Below, in pieces: positions 48,914 through 57,077 of a stretch of 64,000 bases of DNA. The notes beneath the pieces are model-generated. The model worked only from the letters and a program-made list of their open reading frames with translations, did not search any database and had not been told where the DNA came from. The stretch spans positions 1 to 64,000 of the forward strand of contig NZ_JBHTCT010000032.1 of assembly GCF_042665595.1 (NCBI RefSeq), read 5' to 3'. Both the position numbers and the translations under genes were made by a program. Each line of letters opens with the position of its first letter. The stretch's first letter is position 1. This stretch comes from Bhargavaea changchunensis. GTDB lineage: Bacteria > Bacillota > Bacilli > Bacillales_A > Planococcaceae.

Positions 48914-49675
48914 TTACCCGATAATCTTGTCTAATCCGTCTATGAGACAGTCCCTATTCATGACCTCTTTCACGGCAAGCACCATTCCCGACATGTAGGA
49001 CTGCCTGCTGAAAGAATCATGCCGGAGCGAGAGCAGCTGCCCTTCGCCGCCAAACAGCACTTCCTGATGGGAGACCAGTCCCGGAAGACGGACGCTATGA
49101 ACCGGGATTCCGGCAACATCCGTCCCTCTGCCATCCGGTGCATCGCCGCCTTCTTGCGATCCGGCCGCTTCAGCCATCATCCTTGCGGTCAGCGACGCCG
49201 TCCCGGACGGATACTCTTTTTTGCCGTCATGGTGCAGCTCAATGATTTCCGCGTCCGGCATATACTTTACAGCCATTGCGGCAAACTTCATGAGAAGAAC
49301 GGCACCGATCGAGAAATTCGGGGCCAGGATGCACCCGATTCCGTGCTCCCTGGACAGCTCCGAAAGCTTCCCGATCTGATCCACCGTCAGCCCGCTCGTC
49401 CCGACAACGGGCCTGATCCCGTTCATGATGGCGTCCCGTGTATTCGGATAAACCGACTCATGGCTGGTCAGTTCGACCAACACATCCGGTTTCGCCTCAT
49501 CGACGAGGGTCAGCATATCCGTATAGATCGGGACGGACCCTGCAAGCATGTTTGAACTTTCCGCCATCTTTCTGTCCAGAACACCAACCAGCAAAAACTC
49601 ACGGCCGGTGATCATCGTCTCCACCGCGAGTGCGCCCATGCGCCCGCGGGGACCTGCAACTGCAACACGGATCAT
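48914..49675 (-). CDS. dapB: 4-hydroxy-tetrahydrodipicolinate reductase
   Basis: DapB makes tetrahydrodipicolinate on the way to diaminopimelate and lysine. The roughly 253-residue protein has the nucleotide loop VAVAGPRGRMGALA at the start and the signature IELHHDGKKEYPSGTA (about 146-161) with catalytic His and Lys. The start was set at 49675 (MIRVAVAGP), with GGGGAGGA six bases upstream; the open frame runs further up into the MazG-like gene. It overlaps that gene's end closely and is probably coupled. Confidence 0.94.
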   Translation of the reverse strand: MIRVAVAGPRGRMGALAVETMITGREFLLVGVLDRKMAESSNMLAGSVPIYTDMLTLVDEAKPDVLVELTSHESVYPNTRDAIMNGIRPVVGTSGLTVDQIGKLSELSREHGIGCILAPNFSIGAVLLMKFAAMAVKYMPDAEIIELHHDGKKEYPSGTASLTARMMAEAAGSQEGGDAPDGRGTDVAGIPVHSVRLPGLVSHQEVLFGGEGQLLSLRHDSFSRQSYMSGMVLAVKEVMNRDCLIDGLDKIIG

Positions 49676-49677
49676 CG

Positions 49678-50013
49678 TCATTCCTCCCCGATTTTGGTCC
49701 ACCGCCCGCTGTCGCGTCGGTTGAACTTCTCCATGACCCCGGCAAGCGCCCGGTCAAGGTCGATCCCGTTCGCATTGGCGAAACAGACGAGGACGAAGAA
49801 CAGGTCGCCCGTCTCCTCCTCAAGTGACTTCTCAGCCTCTCCGGGTTTCTTCTTTTTCGTGCCGTATACATGCTGCACTTCCCTCGACAGTTCCCCCAGC
49901 TCTTCCGTCAGCCTGGCGAGCATCTCCATCGGCGGGAAATACCCCTCCTTAAACTGGGATATGTAACGGTCCACTTCTTGTTGCATGTCCTTCATCGTAC
50001 GAGATTCATCCAT
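49678..50013 (-). CDS. ypjD: MazG-like nucleotide pyrophosphohydrolase (YpjD)
   Basis: The 111-residue all-alpha pyrophosphohydrolase has the metal-binding EELGELSREVQ (about 29-39) and the second acidic pair EEETGDLFFVLVCFAN (about 63-78). Such proteins clear non-canonical nucleotides such as dUTP or oxidised dNTPs; the substrate here is not known. It is the first gene of the leftward ypjD-dapB-mgsA-bshA-cca-birA series and has its own promoter (50035-50064). Confidence 0.88.
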   Translation of the reverse strand: MDESRTMKDMQQEVDRYISQFKEGYFPPMEMLARLTEELGELSREVQHVYGTKKKKPGEAEKSLEEETGDLFFVLVCFANANGIDLDRALAGVMEKFNRRDSGRWTKIGEE

Positions 50014-50034
50014 ACATGCATCACTCCTTTGTCA

Positions 50035-50064
50035 ATCGTATATAATCCCCTGCTCTATTGTCAA
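50035..50064 (-). promoter_or_regulatory. Promoter of the ypjD-dapB-mgsA cluster
   Basis: On the minus strand a perfect TTGACA (50059-50064) is followed after 16 bases by TATACG or after 18 by TACGAT. It lies about 22 bases before the ypjD start. The divergent ypjC starts from the other side. Confidence 0.65.
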
Positions 50065-50118
50065 AACTAATTGAATCAAGGATACTTGACGTGGGGTAAA
50101 GACTTGTTCGGAGGGGTG

Positions 50119-50994
50119 ATGCATTTGTTCCGGGGGATCAAAATCAAAAATCTGATCATGATTCTTTTTGGCGCGGCCATCTTCAGCTTTGGCCTTGTCC
50201 ATTTCAATATCCAGCATGAGCTTGCGGAAGGGGGCTTTACCGGCCTGACGCTGATTCTGCTGTTCGTATTTAAGCTGGACCCGGCCATTATGAACCTGGT
50301 CCTGAACGTGCCGATGTTCTTTATCGGATGGAAGCTGCTCGGACGGAAAACGTTCATCTATACAGTCGTAGGTACTGTGGCTGTGTCGGTCTTTCTCCGC
50401 ATCTTCACAACATATCAATATGACATCCATATGGAGAACGACCTCCTTCTCGTCTCCCTGTTCGCAGGCGTCTTTATCGGCATCGGGCTCGGAATCATCT
50501 TCCGTTTCGGCGGAACGACCGGAGGCGTAGACATCATCGCCCGCCTGGCGAACAAGTACTACGGATGGAGCATGGGCCGCACGATGTTCATCTTTGATGC
50601 AGGTGTCATCCTTCTTTCCTGGGCGACCTATCTCACGATGCCGAAGATGATGTATACACTGGTTGCGGTCTATGTCGGCGCAAGGGTCATCGACTTCGTA
50701 CAGGAAGGCGCCTACTCGGGACGCGGCGCCTGGATCATCTCCGAATGGCAGGACGAGATCGCGGATAAAATCACGGCGGAGATGGACCGGGGTGTAACTG
50801 TCATGAAGGGCCGCGGCCACTATACCAAGCAGGAGCGCGAAGTGCTGTACTGCGTGGTCGGCAAGAACGAGATCGTCAGGCTGAAGAACATCATCAACAG
50901 CGTGGACCCGTCAGCTTTCGTTTCTGTCACGGACGTGCATGATGTCATGGGCGAAGGGTTTACACTGGATGAGGAAAAAAAGCCGCTTGACTGA
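50119..50994 (+). CDS. ypjC: YitT-family membrane protein (YpjC)
   Basis: The roughly 291-residue protein has five to six membrane segments in the first 200 residues (DUF161 repeats, with GGFTGLTLILLF and GGTTGGVDIIARL) and a soluble C-terminal DUF2179 domain (about 210-285) near GRGHYTKQEREVLYCVV. This is the YitT/YpjC family, whose role is not known. Start at ATG 50119 with GGAGGGG just upstream. It is the only plus-strand gene in this region, divergent from ypjD. Confidence 0.9.
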   Translation: MHLFRGIKIKNLIMILFGAAIFSFGLVHFNIQHELAEGGFTGLTLILLFVFKLDPAIMNLVLNVPMFFIGWKLLGRKTFIYTVVGTVAVSVFLRIFTTYQYDIHMENDLLLVSLFAGVFIGIGLGIIFRFGGTTGGVDIIARLANKYYGWSMGRTMFIFDAGVILLSWATYLTMPKMMYTLVAVYVGARVIDFVQEGAYSGRGAWIISEWQDEIADKITAEMDRGVTVMKGRGHYTKQEREVLYCVVGKNEIVRLKNIINSVDPSAFVSVTDVHDVMGEGFTLDEEKKPLD

Positions 50995-51028
50995 TTTTTC
51001 GGCAGACCAAAATGGAGATCATACAAAA

Positions 51029-51064
51029 ACACCCCGTCATTCCTTCAGAGGAAAGCCGGGGTGT
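51029..51064 (-). terminator. Terminator of the YugP-like gene
   Basis: ACACCCCG (51029-51036) pairs with CGGGGTGT (51057-51064), with an inner TTTCC/GGAA helix. On the minus strand it is followed by TTTTG. It may also stop the convergent ypjC. Confidence 0.75.
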
Positions 51065-51075
51065 CTTGCATGCAA

Positions 51076-51744
51076 TTATTCGCGGTTCTGGAAAATCAGG
51101 ACCAGTCGCAGGAGTTCGAGGACAGCGACTGCGGCTGCCGCCACATAAGTGAGTGCAGCTGCACTAAGCACTTTTTTGGCATGGGGCTCCTCTTCGTTCC
51201 GGATGATGCCCAGCTCGACGATCTGGTTCATCGCACGGCTTGAGGCGTTAAACTCGACCGGCAGCGTCACAAGCTGGAACAGGACGCCGACCGCCATGAG
51301 CACGATACCGATTCCAAGCAGATTGTTCATGCTTGAGAAGAACAGGCCTGCCATGATGAAGATCCACGACGCGTTGGATGTGATGTTCGCAACAGGGGCC
51401 AGCCGGTGGCGGAAGCGGAGGAATGCATAATCCTGCGCATCCTGGATGGCGTGGCCGACTTCGTGGGCTGCGACGGCCGTACCCGCGACGGAAGCGTTGT
51501 GGTAGTTGTCCGAAGAAAGCGCAACCGTCTTGGTCAGCGGATTGTAATGATCGGACAGTACACCCTGCGTTTCGACAACTTTTACATTATCAAGGCCGTT
51601 GCGGTCAAGGATCATCCGTGCCACTTCCCTTCCGGTCATGCCGGACGTGGAGCGGACACGGGCATACTTGTTGTACGTGTTTTTGACTTTGAACTGCGAA
51701 TAGAGGGGCAGTGCAATGATGATGATCAGATAGATCAGGAACAT
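51076..51744 (-). CDS. YugP-like zinc metallopeptidase
   Basis: The 222-residue membrane protein starts with a hydrophobic segment (about 2-17) and has two or three more near residues 120-165 and 190-212. The HEXXH-type site AAHEVGHAIQDAQDYAF lies near residue 95. The order matches YugP-type zinc peptidases (membrane-embedded zincins of unknown substrate). In B. subtilis this position near ypjA is held by other genes (ypjB), so this is a local difference. Confidence 0.88.
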   Translation of the reverse strand: MFLIYLIIIIALPLYSQFKVKNTYNKYARVRSTSGMTGREVARMILDRNGLDNVKVVETQGVLSDHYNPLTKTVALSSDNYHNASVAGTAVAAHEVGHAIQDAQDYAFLRFRHRLAPVANITSNASWIFIMAGLFFSSMNNLLGIGIVLMAVGVLFQLVTLPVEFNASSRAMNQIVELGIIRNEEEPHAKKVLSAAALTYVAAAAVAVLELLRLVLIFQNRE

Positions 51745-51771
51745 TCTTCTTCCTCCCTTTTGTCTCTCTCT

Positions 51772-52392
51772 TTATTTTACCGGCTGAGGAGCTTCTCCGG
51801 CAACTGATACGTTCCGGCGGCGCCAAGCATAAATCGCCAGCGAGATGCAGGCAATAGACAGCCAGAACGTGAAGTAGCCGATGACCCGGATATGCTCCAT
51901 GATCCGGCCGTAGATCGGCATCTGCCCGAACACATAGTCGATCACATCATTATGCAGTGTCCAGACAGCAGCGATGGCGATATGCCAGACGCCAAACGCA
52001 TACTTCGGCAGATAAAGGACCGCCTGGACCGCCATCAGGAAGTGGGAAGCGACGAGCATCCATCCCGTGGCACCGATCTCGCCGACTTCCACAAGTGTCC
52101 AGATGTTCATGACGACCGCCCATAAGCCGTATTTGACAAGCGTGATCAGGGCGAGTGCCTCAATCAGCTTCCAGTGCCTTCCCCAGATCCAGGCGGCAAT
52201 TGCGAGCGTGAAGAACAGGCTGGCCGTCGGGCTGTCCGGCACGAACAGGAGGAAAATCGGTTCGGTGATCCGGAGCTGGGACTCGTACCAGATATAGCCG
52301 TAGATCGTGCCGCCCAGGTTGATGAAGAATAGAAGGGTGAGGAAACGCCGGTCTTCCAGGACCGCGCGGATGTATGGGATCACGGATTGCAT
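51772..52392 (-). CDS. ypjA: DUF1405 membrane protein YpjA
   Basis: The 206-residue protein has about six membrane helices, with LFFINLGGTIYGYIWYESQL (about 20-39) typical of DUF1405. Its function is unknown, but it is regularly found beside qcrABC in Bacillus. A terminator separates it from qcrC, so it is probably not in the same transcript. Confidence 0.88.
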   Translation of the reverse strand: MQSVIPYIRAVLEDRRFLTLLFFINLGGTIYGYIWYESQLRITEPIFLLFVPDSPTASLFFTLAIAAWIWGRHWKLIEALALITLVKYGLWAVVMNIWTLVEVGEIGATGWMLVASHFLMAVQAVLYLPKYAFGVWHIAIAAVWTLHNDVIDYVFGQMPIYGRIMEHIRVIGYFTFWLSIACISLAIYAWRRRNVSVAGEAPQPVK

Positions 52393-52410
52393 GGGAAACC
52401 TCCGGGTAAG

Positions 52411-52437
52411 AAAAAAGAGCCAGTCCCCTGGCTCTTT
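52411..52437 (-). terminator. Terminator of the qcr operon
   Basis: AAAGAGCCA pairs with TGGCTCTTT (9 bp, six-base loop) and a T run follows on the minus strand, ten bases past the qcrC stop. Confidence 0.9.
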
Positions 52438-52446
52438 CTTTCGGAA

Positions 52447-53229
52447 TTATTGTTGGGTAACAGTAGAGAGGAACTCAGCAAGCTGCTGAAGCTCTTCGTC
52501 ACTGCCTTCGAATGCGTCAGCCGGCATGACCTGCTGGCCGTCTTTGACGACGCCGTTTACGGCGATGTCCGCAACTTCTTCAGGTGTATGGCCTGTACCC
52601 GTGAGCGGAACCCCGGCAGGAGTCCCTTCGAAGTTCTCGCCGTGGCAGGTGACACACGATTGGCCCATATAGATTTCATAGCCCGGATCAGACGTGTCAA
52701 ACTCTGCTTCTTCGACGATTTGACCTTGTGCTTCTGCCGCTTCCCAGTCATGGTTGACGACAGATTCCCAAGTGAGGTAAATCATCGCAAACAGTGTGAG
52801 AAGCATGAAAGCTGTAGGCAGTGGGCGCTTGAACGGACGGCGCTCTTTGGACGTATCCAAAAATGGCATAAGCAGGAGCGCGCCGATTGCGAGGCCCGGG
52901 ATAATGATGGCACCGACAACGTTATACGGGCCGGAAGCAAATTCATATTTCAGGAGCTGATACATCTGAAGGAAGTACCAGTCAGGCAGCGGGATGTACC
53001 CGGTGTCTGTTGGGTCGGCCTGCCGCTCAAGCGGCGACGGGTGCGCGACCGTAAGAATCAGGTAACCGACAAGGAAGATGGCGCCGATGATCCATTCTTT
53101 CAGAAGGAAGTTCGGCCAGAAAGCCTCCGTCTTGCCAGGATACTCTGAATAGTCTTTAGGGATCCGGTTCTTCTCGTAAGAACGGATACGGGAATCCCCG
53201 ACAAATTTCATCCCTTTACCGCGATGCAT
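52447..53229 (-). CDS. qcrC: Menaquinol:cytochrome c reductase cytochrome b/c subunit
   Basis: QcrC of the Bacillus-type bc complex fuses the C-terminal helices of cytochrome b (subunit IV) to a cytochrome c domain. The 260-residue protein has three membrane helices (about 47-65, 100-122, 137-155), with PDWYFLQMYQLLKYEF as the quinone-site block. The heme c domain has CVTCHGE (about 194) and an axial Met in QQVMPADAF. It passes electrons from menaquinol to cytochrome c oxidase. It is the last gene of qcrA-qcrB-qcrC. Confidence 0.95.
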   Translation of the reverse strand: MHRGKGMKFVGDSRIRSYEKNRIPKDYSEYPGKTEAFWPNFLLKEWIIGAIFLVGYLILTVAHPSPLERQADPTDTGYIPLPDWYFLQMYQLLKYEFASGPYNVVGAIIIPGLAIGALLLMPFLDTSKERRPFKRPLPTAFMLLTLFAMIYLTWESVVNHDWEAAEAQGQIVEEAEFDTSDPGYEIYMGQSCVTCHGENFEGTPAGVPLTGTGHTPEEVADIAVNGVVKDGQQVMPADAFEGSDEELQQLAEFLSTVTQQ

Positions 53230-53269
53230 AGTGTCCCCTCCTCTATAAGGATCTTAGTGTCCGCCAGTC

Positions 53270-53944
53270 TTACAACGGACCGGAAATACCTTGTCTCCGG
53301 ATCATGATGAAGTGCGCTGCGAGCAGTCCGAGCAGGGCAGCCGGCAGGAAGAAGACATGAATCGCGAAGAAGCGTGTCAGTGTCTGCGCACCAAGGATCG
53401 TGGCGTCCCCTGCAAGGAGGATCTTGATCCAATCCCCTATGAACGGTACGGAAGCGGCAATCTCGATGCCGACCTTAGTAGCGAACAGGGCTTTCATGTC
53501 CCATGGGAGAAGGTATCCTGTAAAGCCGAGTCCGAGCATGACGATGAAGATCAGGACACCGACCATCCAGTTCAGCTCACGCGGCTTCTTGTAGGAGCCT
53601 GTGAAGAATACCCGAAGAGTATGGAGGAACATCATGACAATGACAAGAGAGGCTCCCCAGTGGTGCATACCGCGCACAATTTCTCCGAATGCCACTTCGT
53701 TCTGAAGATAGTAAACGGATTTCCATGCATTTTCAATGTCCGGCGTGTAATACATGGTGAGGAACATTCCGGACAGGATCTGGATGACCGTAACGAAGAA
53801 TGTCAGGCCCCCGAAACAATAAATGAATGCAGAAAAGTGATGCGCAGGGTTTACGTGCTCAGGTACTTCATGGTCGGCAATATCGCGCCAGATCGGCGTG
53901 ATATCCAACCGCTCGTCCACCCAGTCATAGATCTTGTTCAGCAC
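53270..53944 (-). CDS. qcrB: Menaquinol:cytochrome c reductase cytochrome b subunit
   Basis: The 224-residue protein is the N-terminal four-helix part of cytochrome b. Heme-binding His pairs occur in GMHHWGASLVIVMMFLHTLRVFF (in pieces HHWGAS and FLHTLRVF, about 94-110) and FFAIHVFFLPAAL and LAAHFIMIR (about 195-215). PEHVNPAHHFSAFIYCFGG is the family's start region. It lies between the Rieske gene and qcrC. Confidence 0.96.
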   Translation of the reverse strand: MLNKIYDWVDERLDITPIWRDIADHEVPEHVNPAHHFSAFIYCFGGLTFFVTVIQILSGMFLTMYYTPDIENAWKSVYYLQNEVAFGEIVRGMHHWGASLVIVMMFLHTLRVFFTGSYKKPRELNWMVGVLIFIVMLGLGFTGYLLPWDMKALFATKVGIEIAASVPFIGDWIKILLAGDATILGAQTLTRFFAIHVFFLPAALLGLLAAHFIMIRRQGISGPL

Positions 53945-53967
53945 GGTTGTCTTACCCCCTAACTAGA

Positions 53968-54474
53968 TTAAATCAACGTATTCGGTTTTGTGGCCCCAAG
54001 GTAGAGCAGGTCATCTTCGATTTTTACATCAAATTCGTCCAGAGGTCCGGTTGGTGGCGTTCCCGGAACGTTCTGGCCGTTCTTCTCGTAGCGGCCTGCG
54101 TGGCATGGGCAGAAGAACTGATTCGGGTGTGCCGAATCCCCTGCCCAGTTGACTGTGCAGCCAAGGTGCTTACATACAGGCGAAAGAGCTACGACTTTAT
54201 CGCCTTCTTTGTAAACCCATGCTGTACCGGTCACTTCGGACTCGTACCAGCCGTCAACCTGATCGTACGTGAAGTCTACACGGACAGGCTCTTCTGTCAG
54301 CTCGCTCACCTTTTGGCTTGTCGGGATGTAATCTCCCGCAGCGCCGGCTTCGAGGACAGGGTCCACTGCGAAACGGATCATTGGCATGAGCATTCCGGAA
54401 GCCATGAATCCGCCGACGCCCATAAGTGTGTAGTTCAGGAATTGGCGCCGTGAAACTCGAGTATTGCTCATCAT
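53968..54474 (-). CDS. qcrA: Rieske iron-sulfur subunit of the menaquinol:cytochrome c reductase
   Basis: QcrA holds the 2Fe-2S cluster. The 168-residue protein starts with a twin-arginine-type signal anchor (VSRRQFLNYTLMGVGGFMAS). The cluster motifs are CKHLGCTVNW (about 109-118) and CPCHAGRYEKNGQ (about 128-140), followed by GTPPTGPLDEFDV. GAGGGGGG precedes the ATG; the start may be either of two adjacent ATG codons (54474 or 54471). It is the first gene of qcrABC with a clear promoter upstream. Confidence 0.96.
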   Translation of the reverse strand: MMSNTRVSRRQFLNYTLMGVGGFMASGMLMPMIRFAVDPVLEAGAAGDYIPTSQKVSELTEEPVRVDFTYDQVDGWYESEVTGTAWVYKEGDKVVALSPVCKHLGCTVNWAGDSAHPNQFFCPCHAGRYEKNGQNVPGTPPTGPLDEFDVKIEDDLLYLGATKPNTLI

Positions 54475-54545
54475 GTTCCCCCCTCTTACTAAAGGTTCAG
54501 TCCATCGGACAAACTTTTACTGAATAGCTTAGCTAGGACATATCT

Positions 54546-54574
54546 ATGATATCCCAATCAAATTCGAAATTCAA
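54546..54574 (-). promoter_or_regulatory. qcrABC promoter
   Basis: On the minus strand TTGAAT (54569-54574), exactly 17 bases, then TATCAT (54546-54551). It lies about 70 bases before qcrA. Confidence 0.75.
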
Positions 54575-54621
54575 CAAAGCATTTGGCGGTATGTGGAGAT
54601 TGTGAACTTTTTTTGTCGGCT

Positions 54622-55068
54622 TTATTCGCTTGTCCATCTGGCGGTGAGAACCGGGATGATCTGCCGCACCTGATCTTCAAGGACGGACTGTTTCAATTTC
54701 TTGTCCATGCTCTCCAGCGGAATCGACGGAATCCAGATGGCATCCGGGATGATGCCCTCTCTTGACCAGGAAGGATCAGTCGTCAGGTGGAACACATGCT
54801 TAAACGGCATGTCCGAGATCGAGGCGGACCATTCCGAAGCAAGCCGGCTCTTGTCATTGCCATCTGTATAGCTGAATGGCGGAAACAAGACGACCCGCCC
54901 CTTGAACTGCCGTTCGATGAATGCGGCCAGGTTCATGAGAAACTCGGCCGAAGACGCGCTCTGCTTCATAGCGCCCCCGCTTCCGATATGGACGAGGGGA
55001 ATGATGGCGGTATCGATATATTCCTGCTGCTGCATATAAAGATCAAGGTCATTCGCTGTCCAGTTCAT
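54622..55068 (-). CDS. ypiF: DUF2487 protein YpiF
   Basis: The roughly 148-residue soluble protein starts MNWTANDLDLYMQQQEYIDT and has PLVHIGSGGAM and RVVLFPPFSYT, in line with DUF2487 (YpiF). Its function is unknown; it sits between ypiB and qcrA as in B. subtilis. Start at 55068 because AGGAGGAG lies seven bases upstream; the longer frame to 55095 overlaps that site. Confidence 0.87.
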   Translation of the reverse strand: MNWTANDLDLYMQQQEYIDTAIIPLVHIGSGGAMKQSASSAEFLMNLAAFIERQFKGRVVLFPPFSYTDGNDKSRLASEWSASISDMPFKHVFHLTTDPSWSREGIIPDAIWIPSIPLESMDKKLKQSVLEDQVRQIIPVLTARWTSE

Positions 55069-55134
55069 AGAAAAACTCCTCCTAAAAGCTTCCATTCAAA
55101 CTTTCCTGCCTTTTCACTTTACCACAAGCAAAAG

Positions 55135-55163
55135 AAAAAGACTTCATCCGGGAAGATGAAGTC
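55135..55163 (-). terminator. Terminator overlapping the ypiB stop codon
   Basis: GACTTCATC pairs with GATGAAGTC (9 bp, six-base loop) and is followed by TTTTTC on the minus strand. The stem contains the ypiB stop region. Confidence 0.88.
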
Positions 55164-55716
55164 ACTTGGAGCCAATCTCCTTGATCGACTGGAGCGTCTT
55201 GGAGAGGGCGAAAAATTTATCTTTGTCGTTCTGGTCGAGCGCCTCGTCGATCTGGCGGAGAAGCTGCTCCTCGCGGAAGGCCAGGACGCTCTCTTCGAGC
55301 AGCTGTTCGGCTTCCCTGCGGTCCTTGTCGCTGATTTTGATGTATTCCGGTACGTACGGATTGTCCTCCAGCACTGCCGCATACTCTGGGCATGCATGCC
55401 GGTTCGGGAAGTTGAGCTGGAGGTACATATGCTCTTCCGGATGGAGCCGCAAGTCATGGAATGACTTCTCGGCATCCGCAGTCATCAGATTCCCTTTGTA
55501 AAAGCGGAATGGGATGCCGTCCGAATCGGTTGTGGACATTACCATCGCCCTCGGGCAGTAGTGTGCCTCATCAACGAAACGCACATGATTCAGCAGCTGA
55601 TCGTGGCTCAGGAGATAATTCAGGATCCAAACGCACTCCCGCCGTTTTAAATGGTAGGTTTTCAGAAACCACCTGACAAACTCCTTTTTCTCGGCGACCG
55701 GGACTGACGCTGTCAC
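55162..55716 (-). CDS. ypiB: YpiB/ReoY family protein (UPF0302)
   Basis: The 184-residue soluble protein matches UPF0302. It starts with EKKEFVRWFLKTYHLKRREC and has WILNYLLSHDQLLNHVRFV and an IDEAL C-terminal IDEAL-type helix (LLRQIDEALDQNDKDKF, about 158-174). Its Listeria relative ReoY helps ClpCP degrade MurA and so tunes peptidoglycan synthesis. It is coupled to ypiA, which is a TPR protein linked to the same process in some reports. The functional link is inferred from the family, not from this sequence. Confidence 0.85.
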   Translation of the reverse strand: MTASVPVAEKKEFVRWFLKTYHLKRRECVWILNYLLSHDQLLNHVRFVDEAHYCPRAMVMSTTDSDGIPFRFYKGNLMTADAEKSFHDLRLHPEEHMYLQLNFPNRHACPEYAAVLEDNPYVPEYIKISDKDRREAEQLLEESVLAFREEQLLRQIDEALDQNDKDKFFALSKTLQSIKEIGSK

Positions 55717-55735
55717 ACCATCCCCTCCTTTCCCT

Positions 55736-56989
55736 TTACATTTCCGTCTCCAGGAATGAAGACCATCTCGGATCGTCCGGCATGAGGACGGCGAGTTGCT
55801 TTATCAATTCGATGGCCTCTTCCCTTTTTCCTTCATCCAGCAGGAAAAGGGAGAAATTCTCAAGGAACTGCGGGTCTTCCCTGAAATCATTATATGCAAG
55901 CCGGTAAAAATCATATGCCTCATTGAACTGTTCTTCGCGCTCGTGGGCGGCCGCGGCAAACGGATAGAGTGCCGGCCAGTCCCGGCCCTCATCCCGCAGC
56001 TCTCCGATCATCGAGATGATTTCTTCATTCCGCTCCTGATGATCGTAAAGCGACATGAGTGCATGGAGGGCATCCATATACTCGGGATCGAGTGCGATCG
56101 CCTCATTGAAGTGGGATTCGGCTTCTTCCGTGCGGCCGGTTTTGAGTGCAAGCTTTCCGGCCGAAAAGTAAAGTTCCTTGTCGTATTTATCACGGGCAAG
56201 CCCTTCCTGAAGCGTCGTATAAGCGGACTCGTCCTCCCCTTCCATCGTCTGCGCCTGGGCAAGCAGGGCATAAGCGGAAAAGTAATCGGGGTCCATTGCT
56301 TTCAGTTCTCCAAGCTTCTTTATGGACTCTCCGTACTGTTTGCTCTGGTAAGCGGCATAGGCATAGCCGAACAGCATATCGGGTGTTCTCGCATCTTCCA
56401 GCGATTCCGCATAGTATGGCAGGGCTTCCTCAAATGCCGCCCCGGCCGCATAGGCTTCCGCAATCCGGTCGGAAAGCCGGACACCCGCCAATTCCCTGGT
56501 GGCCTGGCGGACCTCCTTATAAAGCCTTGCCGCCTCCGCATAGCGTCCGCCATCCAAAAGAAGCTCGGCTTTGGCGAACTTCACCGCGGGCTCGTCCGGG
56601 AGGATCCCTTCGGCTTCCTCGACCTTCCTCAGAGCCGCTTCCGCCATTCCGGCCATCTGATAGTAGTCTGCGAGAACAAGAAGTGCCTGCGGATACTCTT
56701 CGTCCTGCGGTCCCACAGAAGTCAGCAGCAGGAGGGCCTCATCTTCCTCACCGAGCTCGATAAGCACCTGTGCCCGGTCGATCTTCAGCTGTGCCTCTTC
56801 CGGCATCAGCGACATCATGCCCTCATAAAGCGTGTCCGCCTCCTGAAGGAACCCGTACTCGGCCAGAAATCCAGCAGCCATATAGCGAGTCTCCATATCG
56901 GGGGAAGCCCCGATTTCGAGAATGAGCGATTCCGCTTTCTTGAATTCGCCATCCAGAATATATTGTTGAAGTTGTTCGATTGTCTCCAT
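55736..56989 (-). CDS. ypiA: TPR-repeat protein YpiA
   Basis: The 417-residue soluble protein is made of about ten TPR helix pairs over its whole length (for example GDFKKAESLI at the start, ALLVLADYYQMAGMAEAALRK and EAESHFNEAIALDPEYMDALH). It has no other domain, so it works as a scaffold. It is next to ypiB, 19 bases upstream, so they form one operon. The ATG has a modest GAGAC-type site. Confidence 0.88.
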   Translation of the reverse strand: METIEQLQQYILDGEFKKAESLILEIGASPDMETRYMAAGFLAEYGFLQEADTLYEGMMSLMPEEAQLKIDRAQVLIELGEEDEALLLLTSVGPQDEEYPQALLVLADYYQMAGMAEAALRKVEEAEGILPDEPAVKFAKAELLLDGGRYAEAARLYKEVRQATRELAGVRLSDRIAEAYAAGAAFEEALPYYAESLEDARTPDMLFGYAYAAYQSKQYGESIKKLGELKAMDPDYFSAYALLAQAQTMEGEDESAYTTLQEGLARDKYDKELYFSAGKLALKTGRTEEAESHFNEAIALDPEYMDALHALMSLYDHQERNEEIISMIGELRDEGRDWPALYPFAAAAHEREEQFNEAYDFYRLAYNDFREDPQFLENFSLFLLDEGKREEAIELIKQLAVLMPDDPRWSSFLETEM

Positions 56990-57054
56990 CAGTATTCACC
57001 CGTCCCCGCATTTTTCATACTTCAATGCTACTGGAAGCAAGGCTTCCTTCACAA

Positions 57055-57077
57055 GAAAAAAGCCCCTCCAGGGAGCT
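57055..57077 (-). terminator. Terminator of the aro operon
   Basis: On the minus strand AGCTCC pairs with GGGGCT (one T-G pair, five-base loop, 57061-57077), followed by six T. It overlaps the stop region of aroA and separates that operon from ypiA. Confidence 0.7.
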
